A DNA stretch of 64,000 nucleotides, taken from the NCBI RefSeq assembly GCF_016907655.1, contig NZ_JAFBCL010000001.1, forward strand, positions 5,552,001 through 5,616,000. The letters run 5' to 3'. The stretch is from Saccharothrix algeriensis. Lineage in GTDB: Bacteria; Actinomycetota; Actinomycetes; Mycobacteriales; Pseudonocardiaceae. Under the pieces are notes generated by a model, which did not search any database, was not told the origin of the DNA, and saw only the letters and a program-made list of their open reading frames with translations. Numbering within the stretch: the first letter of the stretch is position 1; every line of letters begins with the position of its first letter. Both the position numbers and the translations under genes were made by a program. Shown here piece after piece: positions 8,010 through 15,955 of the stretch.

Positions 8010-10616
8010 ATGGACGAGGCGGATGTGCCCGGACCGGCCGGGGAAGCGGCGCACCGGACGCTGGTGGTGGTCGACGTCGAGGGGTTCGGGGACCACCGGC
8101 GGACCAATCCCGACCGATTGGCCGTGCGCGCGGCGCTGTACCGGGTAATGCGCGCCGCCTTTTCCGGTTGCGGCGTCGAGTGGGCTACCTGCCGGCACGT
8201 GGACCGGGGTGACGGCGTTCTCGTGTTCGTGCCGCCGGAGGTCACCAAGTCGATTTTCGCGCAACGCCTGCCCGACCGCCTCGCCGCGCTGCTGGCCGAG
8301 CACAACGGCGCCCACCCGCCGCTGGAGCGGATCCGGCTGAGGCTGGCCCTGCACGCCGGGGAGGTCTACCGGGACGCGCACGGCGCCGTCGGCCGGGCGG
8401 TCAACCACGTGTGCCGCCTGGTGGACTCGGCGCCGGTCCGCGAGGCGCTCGCCGGCACCGCCGGGCCGCTGGCGCTGATCGCCTCGGACTGGTTCTTCGA
8501 GGAGGTCGTCCGGCACGGTCCGGGCGGCGGCGCGGGCGCGTACCGGCCGGTGCGGGTGGTGGCGAAGGAGACCGACGCGGTGGCCTGGGTGCGCCGCGGC
8601 GGGCCGCCGCAGGCCCCCGGCGCGCCCCGCGCCGCCGACGAGGTGCTGAGCGCGCTGTGGAAGACCTCGGACGACTCCGCCCGCCGGTTCGGCGCCCGGC
8701 GCACCGCCTGCCCGCTGGACCTCAGCATCGCGGAGCTGCACGACCGCGGGCTGTGCGTGCCGCCGGTGTGCGCCGACGACGGGCTCGGGCGGGAGGGGCC
8801 GCTGGTGGACGCCGTCGTGGCGGAGGTCGCGGCCGACCGCTCGGTGCTGGTGCTCGGCGAGCCGGGCAGCGGCAAGAGCGTCGCCGCGTACGCGGTGCTG
8901 CGCGTGCTGCGCTCGTCGGTGCCGGCTGTCGCCGTCCGGGGCGGTGAGCTGCGGGAGCTGATCGACGACCCGGGGAGGTTCCCGGCGCTGCACGAGGCGG
9001 CCGAGCGCGGCCCGACCCGCCCGGTGCTGCTGGTCGACGGGCTCGACGAGGTGCCCGCGGGGCCGGTCGACCCGGCCGGGCTGCTGCGGCGGGCGGGGGA
9101 GCGGTTCACGCTGGTGGCGACGTGCCGGCAGCGCGAGTTCGAGGACCACCTCGCGCCGGCGGCGGCGGACGGCGCGTTCGACGCCGTCCGCACCGTCGGC
9201 GCCTGGACGCTCGACGGCCGGTTCACCGAGTTCGTCCGCCGCCTGGTGGCCGGCGGGCTGCTCGCCTCCGACGACCTGGTCGAAGCGGTGCGGCGCTCGC
9301 CGGGGCTGGCGCGGATGGTCGTGCGCCCGCTCCACGCGCGGCTGGTGACCTCCCTCGGGCGCACCGGCCTCGGGCCGGTGACGACCACGTCCGCGCTGTG
9401 CGCCGAGCACGTCGACAAGCTCGCGGCGGTCAGCGACGTCGCGCTCGCGCGGGCGGGCTGCCACGGCCCGCGCTCCTCGCTGGACCTCTGGGTCGAGGCG
9501 GCGTGGGCGGTGTTCCGGTGCGGGCGCCCGTCCGGGGACCGGTTCGACTTCGACGCGGTCGTCGCCCGCGTCGGCGACGGCGGGCGGTGCGCGGCGCGCG
9601 CGCTGAGCCAGGTCTGCGACCGCCGGCGGTCGGCGGGCCGCGTGTGGGGCAGCTTCGCGCACCGCGCGTTCTTCGGCTACCTGGTGGGCAGGTACTACCT
9701 CGACCGGCTGGACCGGGCGTCGGCGGGCGGCGGGGTGGCGGAGCTGGTCGACTGCCTGCGCGTCGAGCCCACGCCGGGGATCCGGGACTTCCTGGTGGAC
9801 CGGCTGCGCCCGGCGCGCGCCGCCGGGCCGGGCGCGGCGCTCGAAGCGGCCTACCGGCACGCGCGGGCGGCCGGCCCCGGGACGGCCCTCGCGCGCACCA
9901 CCGGGGACCTGGTGGCGCACCTGCTGTCCCGGGCGGTGGCCGGCGGGCGGGAGGCGCTGCGGCGGCTGCTCGACGGCGAGGACGACGCGTTCCTGCGCCA
10001 GGCGCTCCTCCGGGAGCTGTGCCACCTCGGGGACCCGGAGGCGCTGCGGGAGTTCGTGGAGCACGCGCGCGAGTCGGAGCAGTGGCGCGCGTGGAACCGG
10101 GACCGGCTCCTGCGGGACCACGGCGACCCCGACCACCACGAGGAGCCGCCGCACGCCGACCCGGACCGGCGGCGCGGCCGGGAGCGGCTGATCGCTCTGG
10201 TGTCCGAACCGGACTACGCCGAGCGGGTCGCGCCGCAGCGCCGCTACCTCGACCTGTTCACCCTGTACGACTGCGCCCGGTGGCGCGGCGAGGCCCCCGC
10301 CGGCCCCGAGCGCGCCGCCCTGGCCGCCGCCGAGCGGGCGTTGCGGGCCGACCCGGCGATCGACCCCGCGCTGCTGCGCGAACTCGCGGAACTGCGCTCG
10401 GCGGTGGCGTCCGTGCCCCGCCGGGAGGGCGCCGACCGCGGCGCGCGGGGACGGGGCGGTCCCGGCGCGCGCCCGGACGACCGCGGGCCGGGGTTCGCGA
10501 ACCTGCCCTACCGGACCGACCTGGCGCGCGGCGTGGCCGGGCTCGTCCGGTGCGCGGGGGAGGACCGGGGCGACCGGTCGGCCGACGAGCGCCACGAGCA
10601 GGCCCTCGTGGAGTGA
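8010..10616 (+). CDS. Class III nucleotide-cyclase-like domain fused to a NACHT ATPase
   Basis: A single chain of 868 aa. Residues about 15-165 resemble the class III adenylyl/guanylyl cyclase fold: VVVDVEGF gives metal ligand D22, RGDG gives D68, and GRAVNHVCRL gives the usual transition-state Asn and Arg (N132, R136). The Lys that normally selects adenine, four residues before D68, is replaced by Val. Residues about 275-480 are a NACHT-type STAND ATPase with Walker A GEPGSGKS (283-290) and Walker B LLVDGLDE (340-347). The rest, to 868, is helical and Arg/Glu-rich, probably the sensor or repeat region. The ATG has GGAGGGA five bases upstream and TACAGT as a -10 at 7976-7981. STAND proteins act as ligand-triggered switches, some in phage defence; a role here is inference. 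Confidence 0.78.
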   Translation: MDEADVPGPAGEAAHRTLVVVDVEGFGDHRRTNPDRLAVRAALYRVMRAAFSGCGVEWATCRHVDRGDGVLVFVPPEVTKSIFAQRLPDRLAALLAEHNGAHPPLERIRLRLALHAGEVYRDAHGAVGRAVNHVCRLVDSAPVREALAGTAGPLALIASDWFFEEVVRHGPGGGAGAYRPVRVVAKETDAVAWVRRGGPPQAPGAPRAADEVLSALWKTSDDSARRFGARRTACPLDLSIAELHDRGLCVPPVCADDGLGREGPLVDAVVAEVAADRSVLVLGEPGSGKSVAAYAVLRVLRSSVPAVAVRGGELRELIDDPGRFPALHEAAERGPTRPVLLVDGLDEVPAGPVDPAGLLRRAGERFTLVATCRQREFEDHLAPAAADGAFDAVRTVGAWTLDGRFTEFVRRLVAGGLLASDDLVEAVRRSPGLARMVVRPLHARLVTSLGRTGLGPVTTTSALCAEHVDKLAAVSDVALARAGCHGPRSSLDLWVEAAWAVFRCGRPSGDRFDFDAVVARVGDGGRCAARALSQVCDRRRSAGRVWGSFAHRAFFGYLVGRYYLDRLDRASAGGGVAELVDCLRVEPTPGIRDFLVDRLRPARAAGPGAALEAAYRHARAAGPGTALARTTGDLVAHLLSRAVAGGREALRRLLDGEDDAFLRQALLRELCHLGDPEALREFVEHARESEQWRAWNRDRLLRDHGDPDHHEEPPHADPDRRRGRERLIALVSEPDYAERVAPQRRYLDLFTLYDCARWRGEAPAGPERAALAAAERALRADPAIDPALLRELAELRSAVASVPRREGADRGARGRGGPGARPDDRGPGFANLPYRTDLARGVAGLVRCAGEDRGDRSADERHEQALVE

Positions 10617-10674
10617 CCGGGCGACCGGTTCGCCGCGCGGCGCGATCCCGTGAACCCCTTGCGCCGCAACCGGG

Positions 10675-10766
10675 TCCGGCCCCGGAAGTCCGGCCCTCCG
10701 TATCCGGCCCGCCAAGTCCGGCCCTCCGGATCCGGCCCGTCAGGTCCGGCCCGTCAGATCCAGCCC
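10675..10766. repeat. 14-bp tandem repeat spanning a stop codon
   Basis: Six full copies of a 14-bp unit (TCCGGCCC followed by a variable hexamer such as TCCGTA, GCCAAG, TCCGGA, GTCAGG, GTCAGA) run from 10675 to 10758, with a partial copy to 10766. The stop codon of the leftward regulator gene (10754-10756) lies inside the sixth copy. The neighbouring fifth copy carries the same TCA triplet, i.e. a TGA on the minus strand. Confidence 0.85.
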
Positions 10767-11740
10767 TTCCGGGCGGCCAGCAACCCGGCCTGGAAGCGCG
10801 ACTGCGCGCCCAGCTCGGCCATCAGCTCGGTGACGCGCCGGCCCACCGTCCGCTCCGTCACGCCCAGGGCGCGCGCGATGGAGCGGTCCTTCAGCCCGGA
10901 CGCGAGCAGCGACAGCAGTTCCCCGTCGCGCGCCGACAGCCCGGCCCGCTCGCCGGCCCGCGCCGCCGCCCCGTCCGGCGGATCGCCCACCGCGACCGGC
11001 GTGGCGCGCGACCACATGCCCTCGAAGCAGGACACCAGCGCGTCGACCAACGCCGACTCGCGCACCAGCAGCCGCACCGCCGGGTCCGGGTCCTGGTAGG
11101 ACGCGGGCATCAGGGCGGTGTCCCGGTCGACCACGACCATCTTCATCGACGCGTCGGGCAGGATGCGGGCCTGCTCGCCCGCTTCCACGCAGCGCCGCAT
11201 GTTCGCCACGTGCAGGGGCGTGGCCAGCGAGTCCGCCGAGTACACGAAGCGGTACTCGACGCCGCTGCCCAGCTGCGTGATCTCGAAGTCGTTCGGGTTC
11301 CACTGGCCGCCGAGGTAGGGCGGCGCGTCCACGGCCAGCACCTCCTTGCGCGCCTGGGCCTGCAGCCGGGTCACCGACGCGATCACCGCGTCCTCGCCCT
11401 CCACCAGCTCCACCGCGGCGCCGGCGTGCGGCGGGCCCGACCGCAGCCGCTGCGCCAGCTCCTCCACCCGGACCTGCATCCGGGCCAGGTCGCCGCGCCG
11501 CCGCTGGATCAGCGCCGCCAGCGCCTCCTCCGGCGCGACCACCAGGTACGCCGCCGGCGCGTGGCCCAGCTGGTGCACCAGGCCCGCGCCCAGCAGCACG
11601 GCCAGGGCCGCGCGCACCTCGGCCGGCGGCCGGCCCCCGTGCTCGGCCAGCTGCGCGACCGTCGCCCGGCGCAGTTCCAGCAGGGCCAGGTAGACGTCGT
11701 TGTCCCGCTGGCCGAGGCCGACCGGTTCCAGCAGGAACAT
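10754..11740 (-). CDS. TrmB-like/LuxR-type transcriptional regulator
   Basis: About 328 aa, cytoplasmic. The N-terminus (LLEPVGLGQRDNDVYLALLELRRATVAQLAEH) is a TrmB-like winged helix. The middle (about 100-250) contains conserved stretches VEGEDAVIASV and SMKMVVVDRDTALM, typical of this actinomycete family. The C-terminus is a LuxR/GerE helix-turn-helix (LSARDGELLSLLASGLKD, then RSIARALGVTERTVGRRV). The ATG at 11740 is preferred, with GAGG five bases upstream and the family-typical beginning; a GTG six bases further and an ATG at 11788 are in frame. It is divergent from the subtilase gene, but a role in its control is only a guess. Confidence 0.82.
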   Translation of the reverse strand: MFLLEPVGLGQRDNDVYLALLELRRATVAQLAEHGGRPPAEVRAALAVLLGAGLVHQLGHAPAAYLVVAPEEALAALIQRRRGDLARMQVRVEELAQRLRSGPPHAGAAVELVEGEDAVIASVTRLQAQARKEVLAVDAPPYLGGQWNPNDFEITQLGSGVEYRFVYSADSLATPLHVANMRRCVEAGEQARILPDASMKMVVVDRDTALMPASYQDPDPAVRLLVRESALVDALVSCFEGMWSRATPVAVGDPPDGAAARAGERAGLSARDGELLSLLASGLKDRSIARALGVTERTVGRRVTELMAELGAQSRFQAGLLAARKGWI

Positions 11741-12017
11741 CTCCACCTCGCAGGGCGAACGTGCGGGCGACGCTAGGGCGGCGGCCACCCGCCGTCAAGG
11801 GCCTCGCCGGCGGGCGCGGGTCGACGGCGGACATTGTCGGGAACCGGACAGCGGGGCCTTCGGGAATTCGGCGGGAACCGTACGAAAGTCTCTTGTCGGG
11901 CCCGGCGGGCGCGGAAAATACTCGCCAGGTCCGATCGGACACCGCTCATCACACCGCCCGGGACCCGTGGGCCGTCGAGGGCCGGCCGTTCCGGGCGCCC
12001 TGCACCGAGGAGCAGTG

Positions 12018-13853
12018 ATGCGACCCCGAACCCTGCCCGGACGGATGCTCGGCCTGGGGCTGGCGGCCACCGCCGCCACCGCGGCCGCGGTCGTCTGGCC
12101 GAGCGCGGCCACCGCCGCCCAGGAAGGCCCGATCGTCGCCGAGAGCGCGCCGAACGCGGTCCAGGACAGCTACATCGTGGTGCTGAAGGACGACCGGCTC
12201 GCCGGCGCCGCGGTGCGCCCGAAGGCCGACGACCTGCTGGCCCGCTACGGCGGCGGCCGGATCGGCTTCACCTACCGGTCGGCCCTGAAGGGCTTCTCGG
12301 TCGCCATGCCTGCCCGGCAGGCCAAGCGGCTCGCCGCCGACCCGGCCGTGGCCTACGTCGAGCAGGACCGCACCGTCGGCCTGCTGACCGACCAGGACAA
12401 CCCGCCGTCGTGGGGCCTGGACCGGATCGACCAGGACTCCCTGCCGCTCAACCAGAAGTACAGCTACTCCACCGGCGCGTCGAACGTCACCGCGTACGTC
12501 ATCGACACCGGCATCAACTACGACCACACCGACTTCGGCGGGCGCGCCTCGTTCGGCTTCGACGCCTTCTCCGACGGCCGCAACGGCAAGGACTGCCAGG
12601 GCCACGGCACGCACGTGTCGGGCACCGTCGGCGGTCGCACCTTCGGCGTGGCCAAGCAGGTCAAGCTCAAGGCCGTGCGGGTGCTCAACTGCCAGGGCAG
12701 CGGCTCGGTGGCGACCGAGGCGGCGGGCGTCGACTGGGTCACCGGCAACGCGGTGCTCCCGGCCGTGGCCAACATGAGCCTGTACACCGGAACCGCCAAC
12801 GAGCCCAGCCGCGTGCTGGACAACGCGGTCAAGGCGTCCATCGCCAAGGGCATCTCCTACGTGGTGGCCGCCGGGAACTTCAACGACGACTCCTGCAAGT
12901 ACTCCCCGCAGCGGGTGACCGAGACGATCAACGTCGCGGCCTCGGCCCGGACCGACGCGCGGGCGTCGTTCTCCAGCTACGGCCGGTGCAGCGACCTGTT
13001 CGCGCCGGGCCAGGACATCGTCTCGGCGTCCTACTCGAACAACTCGGGCTCGGCGTCGATGAGCGGCACGTCGATGGCCTCGCCGCACGTGGCGGGCGCG
13101 GTCGCGCTGTACCTGGCGGACAACCCGGCGAAGACCCCGGCCCAGGTGCACGAGGCGATCCTGGCCGAGGCGACGCCGAACAAGGTCACCAACCCCGGCT
13201 CCGGCACCCCGAACCGCCTGCTGCGCGTGAACGAGGGCGGCGCGGGCGCCGTCACCGTGGCCAACCCCGGCAACCAGACCACGACCGTCGGCGGCGCCGC
13301 GAACCTCCGGCTGACCGCGTCCGGCGGCACGGCCCCCTACACCTGGTCGGCCACCGGCCTGCCGCCCGGCCTGTCGATCGGCTCGTCCACCGGCCTGGTC
13401 ACCGGCACGGCGACCACCGCCGGCAGCTACACCGTGACCGCGACGGCCACCGCCTCGGCGGGCGGCTCGGGCAGCACCACCTTCACCTGGGTGGTCGGCG
13501 CGGGCGACTGCGCGCCGCAGACCAACGGCGCCGACGTGGCGATCCCCGACGTCTCGACGGTGACCAGCTCGGTCACCTTCTCCGGCTGCGCCGGCAACGC
13601 CTCGGCCACGAGCGGGGTCGAGGTGCACATCAAGCACACCTACCGCGGTGACCTGGTGATCGACCTGGTCGCCCCGGACGGCACGACCTACCGGCTGAAG
13701 AACTCCAGCGGCGGCGACAGCGCGGACAACGTCGACGCGACCTACCCGGTCGACCTGTCGTCGGAGGCCCGCAACGGCGTGTGGAAGCTCAGCGTGCGCG
13801 ACGTCGCGGCCAACGACGTCGGCACGATCGACAGCTGGGGCCTGACGCTCTAG
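12018..13853 (+). CDS. Secreted S8 subtilase with I9 propeptide, Ig-like and P domains
   Basis: A 611-aa exported serine protease. Residues 1-34 are a signal peptide ending in TAA. Residues about 45-122 are an inhibitor I9 propeptide (DSYIVVLKDD, then AYVEQDRTV). The S8 domain holds the triad D163 (AYVIDTG), H196 (GHGTHVSG) and S352 (SGTSMASPH), like aqualysin and proteinase K. A putative Ig-type module (YTWSATGLPPGLSI) follows at about 415-495. The chain ends in a proprotein-convertase P domain (HTYRGDLVIDLVAPDGT, then DSWGLTL). The ATG at 12018 has GAGGAG five bases upstream. It is probably secreted, auto-processed and nutritional or morphogenetic in role. Confidence 0.93.
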   Translation: MRPRTLPGRMLGLGLAATAATAAAVVWPSAATAAQEGPIVAESAPNAVQDSYIVVLKDDRLAGAAVRPKADDLLARYGGGRIGFTYRSALKGFSVAMPARQAKRLAADPAVAYVEQDRTVGLLTDQDNPPSWGLDRIDQDSLPLNQKYSYSTGASNVTAYVIDTGINYDHTDFGGRASFGFDAFSDGRNGKDCQGHGTHVSGTVGGRTFGVAKQVKLKAVRVLNCQGSGSVATEAAGVDWVTGNAVLPAVANMSLYTGTANEPSRVLDNAVKASIAKGISYVVAAGNFNDDSCKYSPQRVTETINVAASARTDARASFSSYGRCSDLFAPGQDIVSASYSNNSGSASMSGTSMASPHVAGAVALYLADNPAKTPAQVHEAILAEATPNKVTNPGSGTPNRLLRVNEGGAGAVTVANPGNQTTTVGGAANLRLTASGGTAPYTWSATGLPPGLSIGSSTGLVTGTATTAGSYTVTATATASAGGSGSTTFTWVVGAGDCAPQTNGADVAIPDVSTVTSSVTFSGCAGNASATSGVEVHIKHTYRGDLVIDLVAPDGTTYRLKNSSGGDSADNVDATYPVDLSSEARNGVWKLSVRDVAANDVGTIDSWGLTL

Positions 13854-13928
13854 CGGCGCAAGGGTCCGGAAGGCCCGGTGGACCGGGGGTCGCTTCCCGC
13901 GAGGCGATCCCCGGCCCCTCGCCCGATG

Positions 13929-13978
13929 AGTCCACTGTGGACTGAATTCCCCGTTCCCGCCGAGCGGTGCGCGGGAAC
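13929..13978. terminator. Palindrome and hairpin between convergent genes
   Basis: A perfect palindrome AGTCCACTGTGGACT occupies 13929-13943. A hairpin with GTTCCCGC (13953-13960) and GCGGGAAC (13971-13978) follows. They lie between the subtilase stop (13853) and the convergent glycosyltransferase stop (14100), so a shared terminator is likely. The element GCGGGAACCGACCCGG recurs at 13971 and 13998, with a near copy at 14056. Confidence 0.5.
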
Positions 13979-14099
13979 CGACCCGGTCGCGCGCGCCGCG
14001 GGAACCGACCCGGGGCGCGAACGCCCGCGTCCGGGAGCACCGCTCGCCCGCGTCGGCGGGAACCGCCCCGCAGCCGCGGGCGAGCGGTCGGGGGTGCGC

Positions 14100-15248
14100 C
14101 TAGCGGGTGTACTCCGGCAGCCGCGCGGCCACCTCGGCCGGCGACGGCATGGCCGCCACCTCGGCGGCGACGGCCCGCGCGGCGTCGCGGACCGCGTCGT
14201 CGGCCAGCAGCCGCCGCGCCCGCTCGGCCACCGCCTCGGCGGTCACCCCCTCGCCCACCAGTTGCTCGCCCAGGCCGTGCTCGACCACGGCGTCGGCGTT
14301 GCCGAACTGGTCCGCGCCCTGCGGCAGCACCAGTTGCGGCACCCCGACGCTGAACGCGCCCATGGTCGTGCCGCTGCCGCCGTGGTGCACCACCAGGTCG
14401 GTGTGCGGCAGCAGGTCTGCCTGGGGCACCCACTCCAGCAGCTCGACGTGGTCGGGCACCTCGCCCAGCTCCGCGACGTCGATCGTCGGCCCGGTGGCGA
14501 CCAGCACCCGCGCGCCCGCCACCGCGGCCAGCCCGGCGATCGCCGCCCGCAGCACGCCCGGGTCGCCGAACACCGTGCCCAGCGTCAGGTACACCAGCGG
14601 CCGGTCGTGCGCGGTGACCCAGCCGGGCAGCTCGCCCGGCTCGGCGAACGGCACCGGGCGCAGCGGCACGATGTCGTTCGCCGCCAGGAACCGCTGGTCC
14701 TGCACCGACGGCGGGCAGACGTCGAGGTAGGTGTTGCCGAGCACGATCGGGTCCTCGGCGGGCAGGTCGACGCCCAGTTCGGCGGCGTAGTCGACCAGCG
14801 GGCCGGGCGTCCGGGAGAACAGCGCGTCGGCCGACCACATCCGGCCGAAGCCGTGGCACAGCGCCGGGACGCCCGCGGTGCGCGCGGCCAGGCCGGCGCC
14901 CGGGTTGCCGATCTCGTGCACCACGAGGTCGGGCCGCCACTCGGCCAGGAACGGCACCAGGTCGTCGTGGAAGGAGCGCGGCAGCACCCGGCCGAACACC
15001 TCCGCGATCACCTCCTCCGGCACGGCGCCGGGCCTGCCCGGTTCGCCGGGGCCGAACGTGGCGGCCAGGGCCTCCCGCTGGCTCAGCCCGGCGGTCAGGT
15101 GCCGGAGGCCGAGCCGCTCGACGGCCCCGGCGAACTCGGCGGAGGTGGCGTAGGTGACGTCGTGCCCCTGCGCGGCCGCGGCGGCGGCGAGGGGGAGCAG
15201 GGGGTAGGTGTGCCCGTGGGAGCCGAGGCTCGAGAAGAGGATCTTCAC
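14100..15248 (-). CDS. GT1-family glycosyltransferase (macrolide/MGT type)
   Basis: 382 aa, cytoplasmic. The N-terminal acceptor half begins MKILFSSLGSHGHTYPLLPLA, a typical GT-B start. The C-terminal nucleotide-sugar half contains VYLTLGTVFGD and the signature HHGGSGTTMGAFSVGVPQLVLPQ with the donor-binding DQFGNA segment. These features match glycosyltransferases that decorate macrolides and other natural products or inactivate antibiotics. No biosynthetic cluster surrounds it, so a resistance or tailoring role is only inference. It is transcribed on its own and is convergent with the subtilase gene. Confidence 0.88.
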   Translation of the reverse strand: MKILFSSLGSHGHTYPLLPLAAAAAAQGHDVTYATSAEFAGAVERLGLRHLTAGLSQREALAATFGPGEPGRPGAVPEEVIAEVFGRVLPRSFHDDLVPFLAEWRPDLVVHEIGNPGAGLAARTAGVPALCHGFGRMWSADALFSRTPGPLVDYAAELGVDLPAEDPIVLGNTYLDVCPPSVQDQRFLAANDIVPLRPVPFAEPGELPGWVTAHDRPLVYLTLGTVFGDPGVLRAAIAGLAAVAGARVLVATGPTIDVAELGEVPDHVELLEWVPQADLLPHTDLVVHHGGSGTTMGAFSVGVPQLVLPQGADQFGNADAVVEHGLGEQLVGEGVTAEAVAERARRLLADDAVRDAARAVAAEVAAMPSPAEVAARLPEYTR

Positions 15249-15328
15249 CGGTTCGATCCTAGCCGGCTTTTTCGACAGGCGGTGAATTCTAGCTGGTGTG
15301 GAATCCCGGGCGGGGACCGCCCGTCCTG

Positions 15329-15384
15329 CGTCACCCGTCCTGCGTCACCCGTCCCGCGTCACCCGTCCCGCGTCACCCGTCCTG
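15329..15384. repeat. 14-bp tandem repeat spanning the MarR stop codon
   Basis: Four copies of CGTCACCCGTCCTG or CGTCACCCGTCCCG run without gaps from 15329 to 15384, preceded by a partial copy. The leftward MarR gene ends inside the last copy (stop at 15373-15375). Each unit carries TCA, which is TGA on the coding strand, so every copy offers the same stop triplet in a shifting frame. Confidence 0.88.
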
Positions 15385-15879
15385 CCCGGCGGCCGGAGCC
15401 GCGGGGCCGCCCGACCCCGCCGGGGGGCCGGCCACGCGCCCGCGCACCGCCGCCGTCGCCTCCACCGTCGCGGTCAGGAACCGCGCCACCACGTCCTTCT
15501 CGGCGTCGCTGAACCCGGCCCAGGCCCGCCCGAACGCCTCGTCCAGCGGCGCGAAGAACCGCCGCCCCCACTCCAGCGCCCCGTCCGGCACCCGCAGCTC
15601 GACCTTGCGCCGGTCGCTGGTGCTGCGGGCGCGCTCGACGTGCCCGGCCGCCTCCAGCCGGTCCAGCACGGAGGTCGTCGCCGACGCGCTGAGGTGCATC
15701 GCCTCCGCCAGCCTGCCCGGCGACAGCGGTTCGCCGCGCCCCTTGGCGTCCATGATCAGCGCCAGCGCGTTGAGGTCGGTGCGGTGCATCCCCTGGGCCT
15801 GGCCGAACAGGTCGACGAAGTGGTCGGACTCCACCACCAGCTGCCGCAGCAACCGCACCAGCGCCGTGTTGTCGACCAT
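15373..15879 (-). CDS. MarR-family transcriptional regulator
   Basis: 168 aa with a MarR winged helix: the recognition region LSPGRLAEAMHLSASATTSVLDRLEAAGHVER is followed by the wing SDRRKVELRVPDGALE. The C-terminal 20 residues are Pro/Gly/Ala-rich and read into a tandem repeat. It is divergent from the MmpL-type exporter gene with 76 bp between, a layout typical of a local repressor that responds to a small molecule. An inverted repeat at 15898-15926 is the likely shared operator. Confidence 0.88.
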   Translation of the reverse strand: MVDNTALVRLLRQLVVESDHFVDLFGQAQGMHRTDLNALALIMDAKGRGEPLSPGRLAEAMHLSASATTSVLDRLEAAGHVERARSTSDRRKVELRVPDGALEWGRRFFAPLDEAFGRAWAGFSDAEKDVVARFLTATVEATAAVRGRVAGPPAGSGGPAAPAAGQDG

Positions 15880-15897
15880 CCGCCCTCCGGTTAGTAT

Positions 15898-15926
15898 TTC
15901 GGCGATCGAATTATCAGATCATCGAA
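15898..15926. promoter_or_regulatory. Candidate MarR operator in the divergent promoter region
   Basis: TTCGGCGAT and ATCATCGAA form an interrupted inverted repeat (TTCG-N2-GAT, 11-base spacer, ATC-N2-CGAA) in the AT-rich gap between the MarR and MmpL genes. For the minus strand, TGATAAT inside the spacer is a strong -10 candidate; for the plus strand, TAGTAT at 15892-15897 is. Binding would cover both promoters. Confidence 0.55.
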
Positions 15927-15955
15927 GCACTTCGTCGTCCGGAGGTCATTCTCCC

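Noticed and set aside
8010..10616. Calling the cyclase-NACHT protein a proven phage-defence system
   Set aside because: There is no neighbouring effector, nuclease or other defence gene, so only a domain-based hypothesis is justified.
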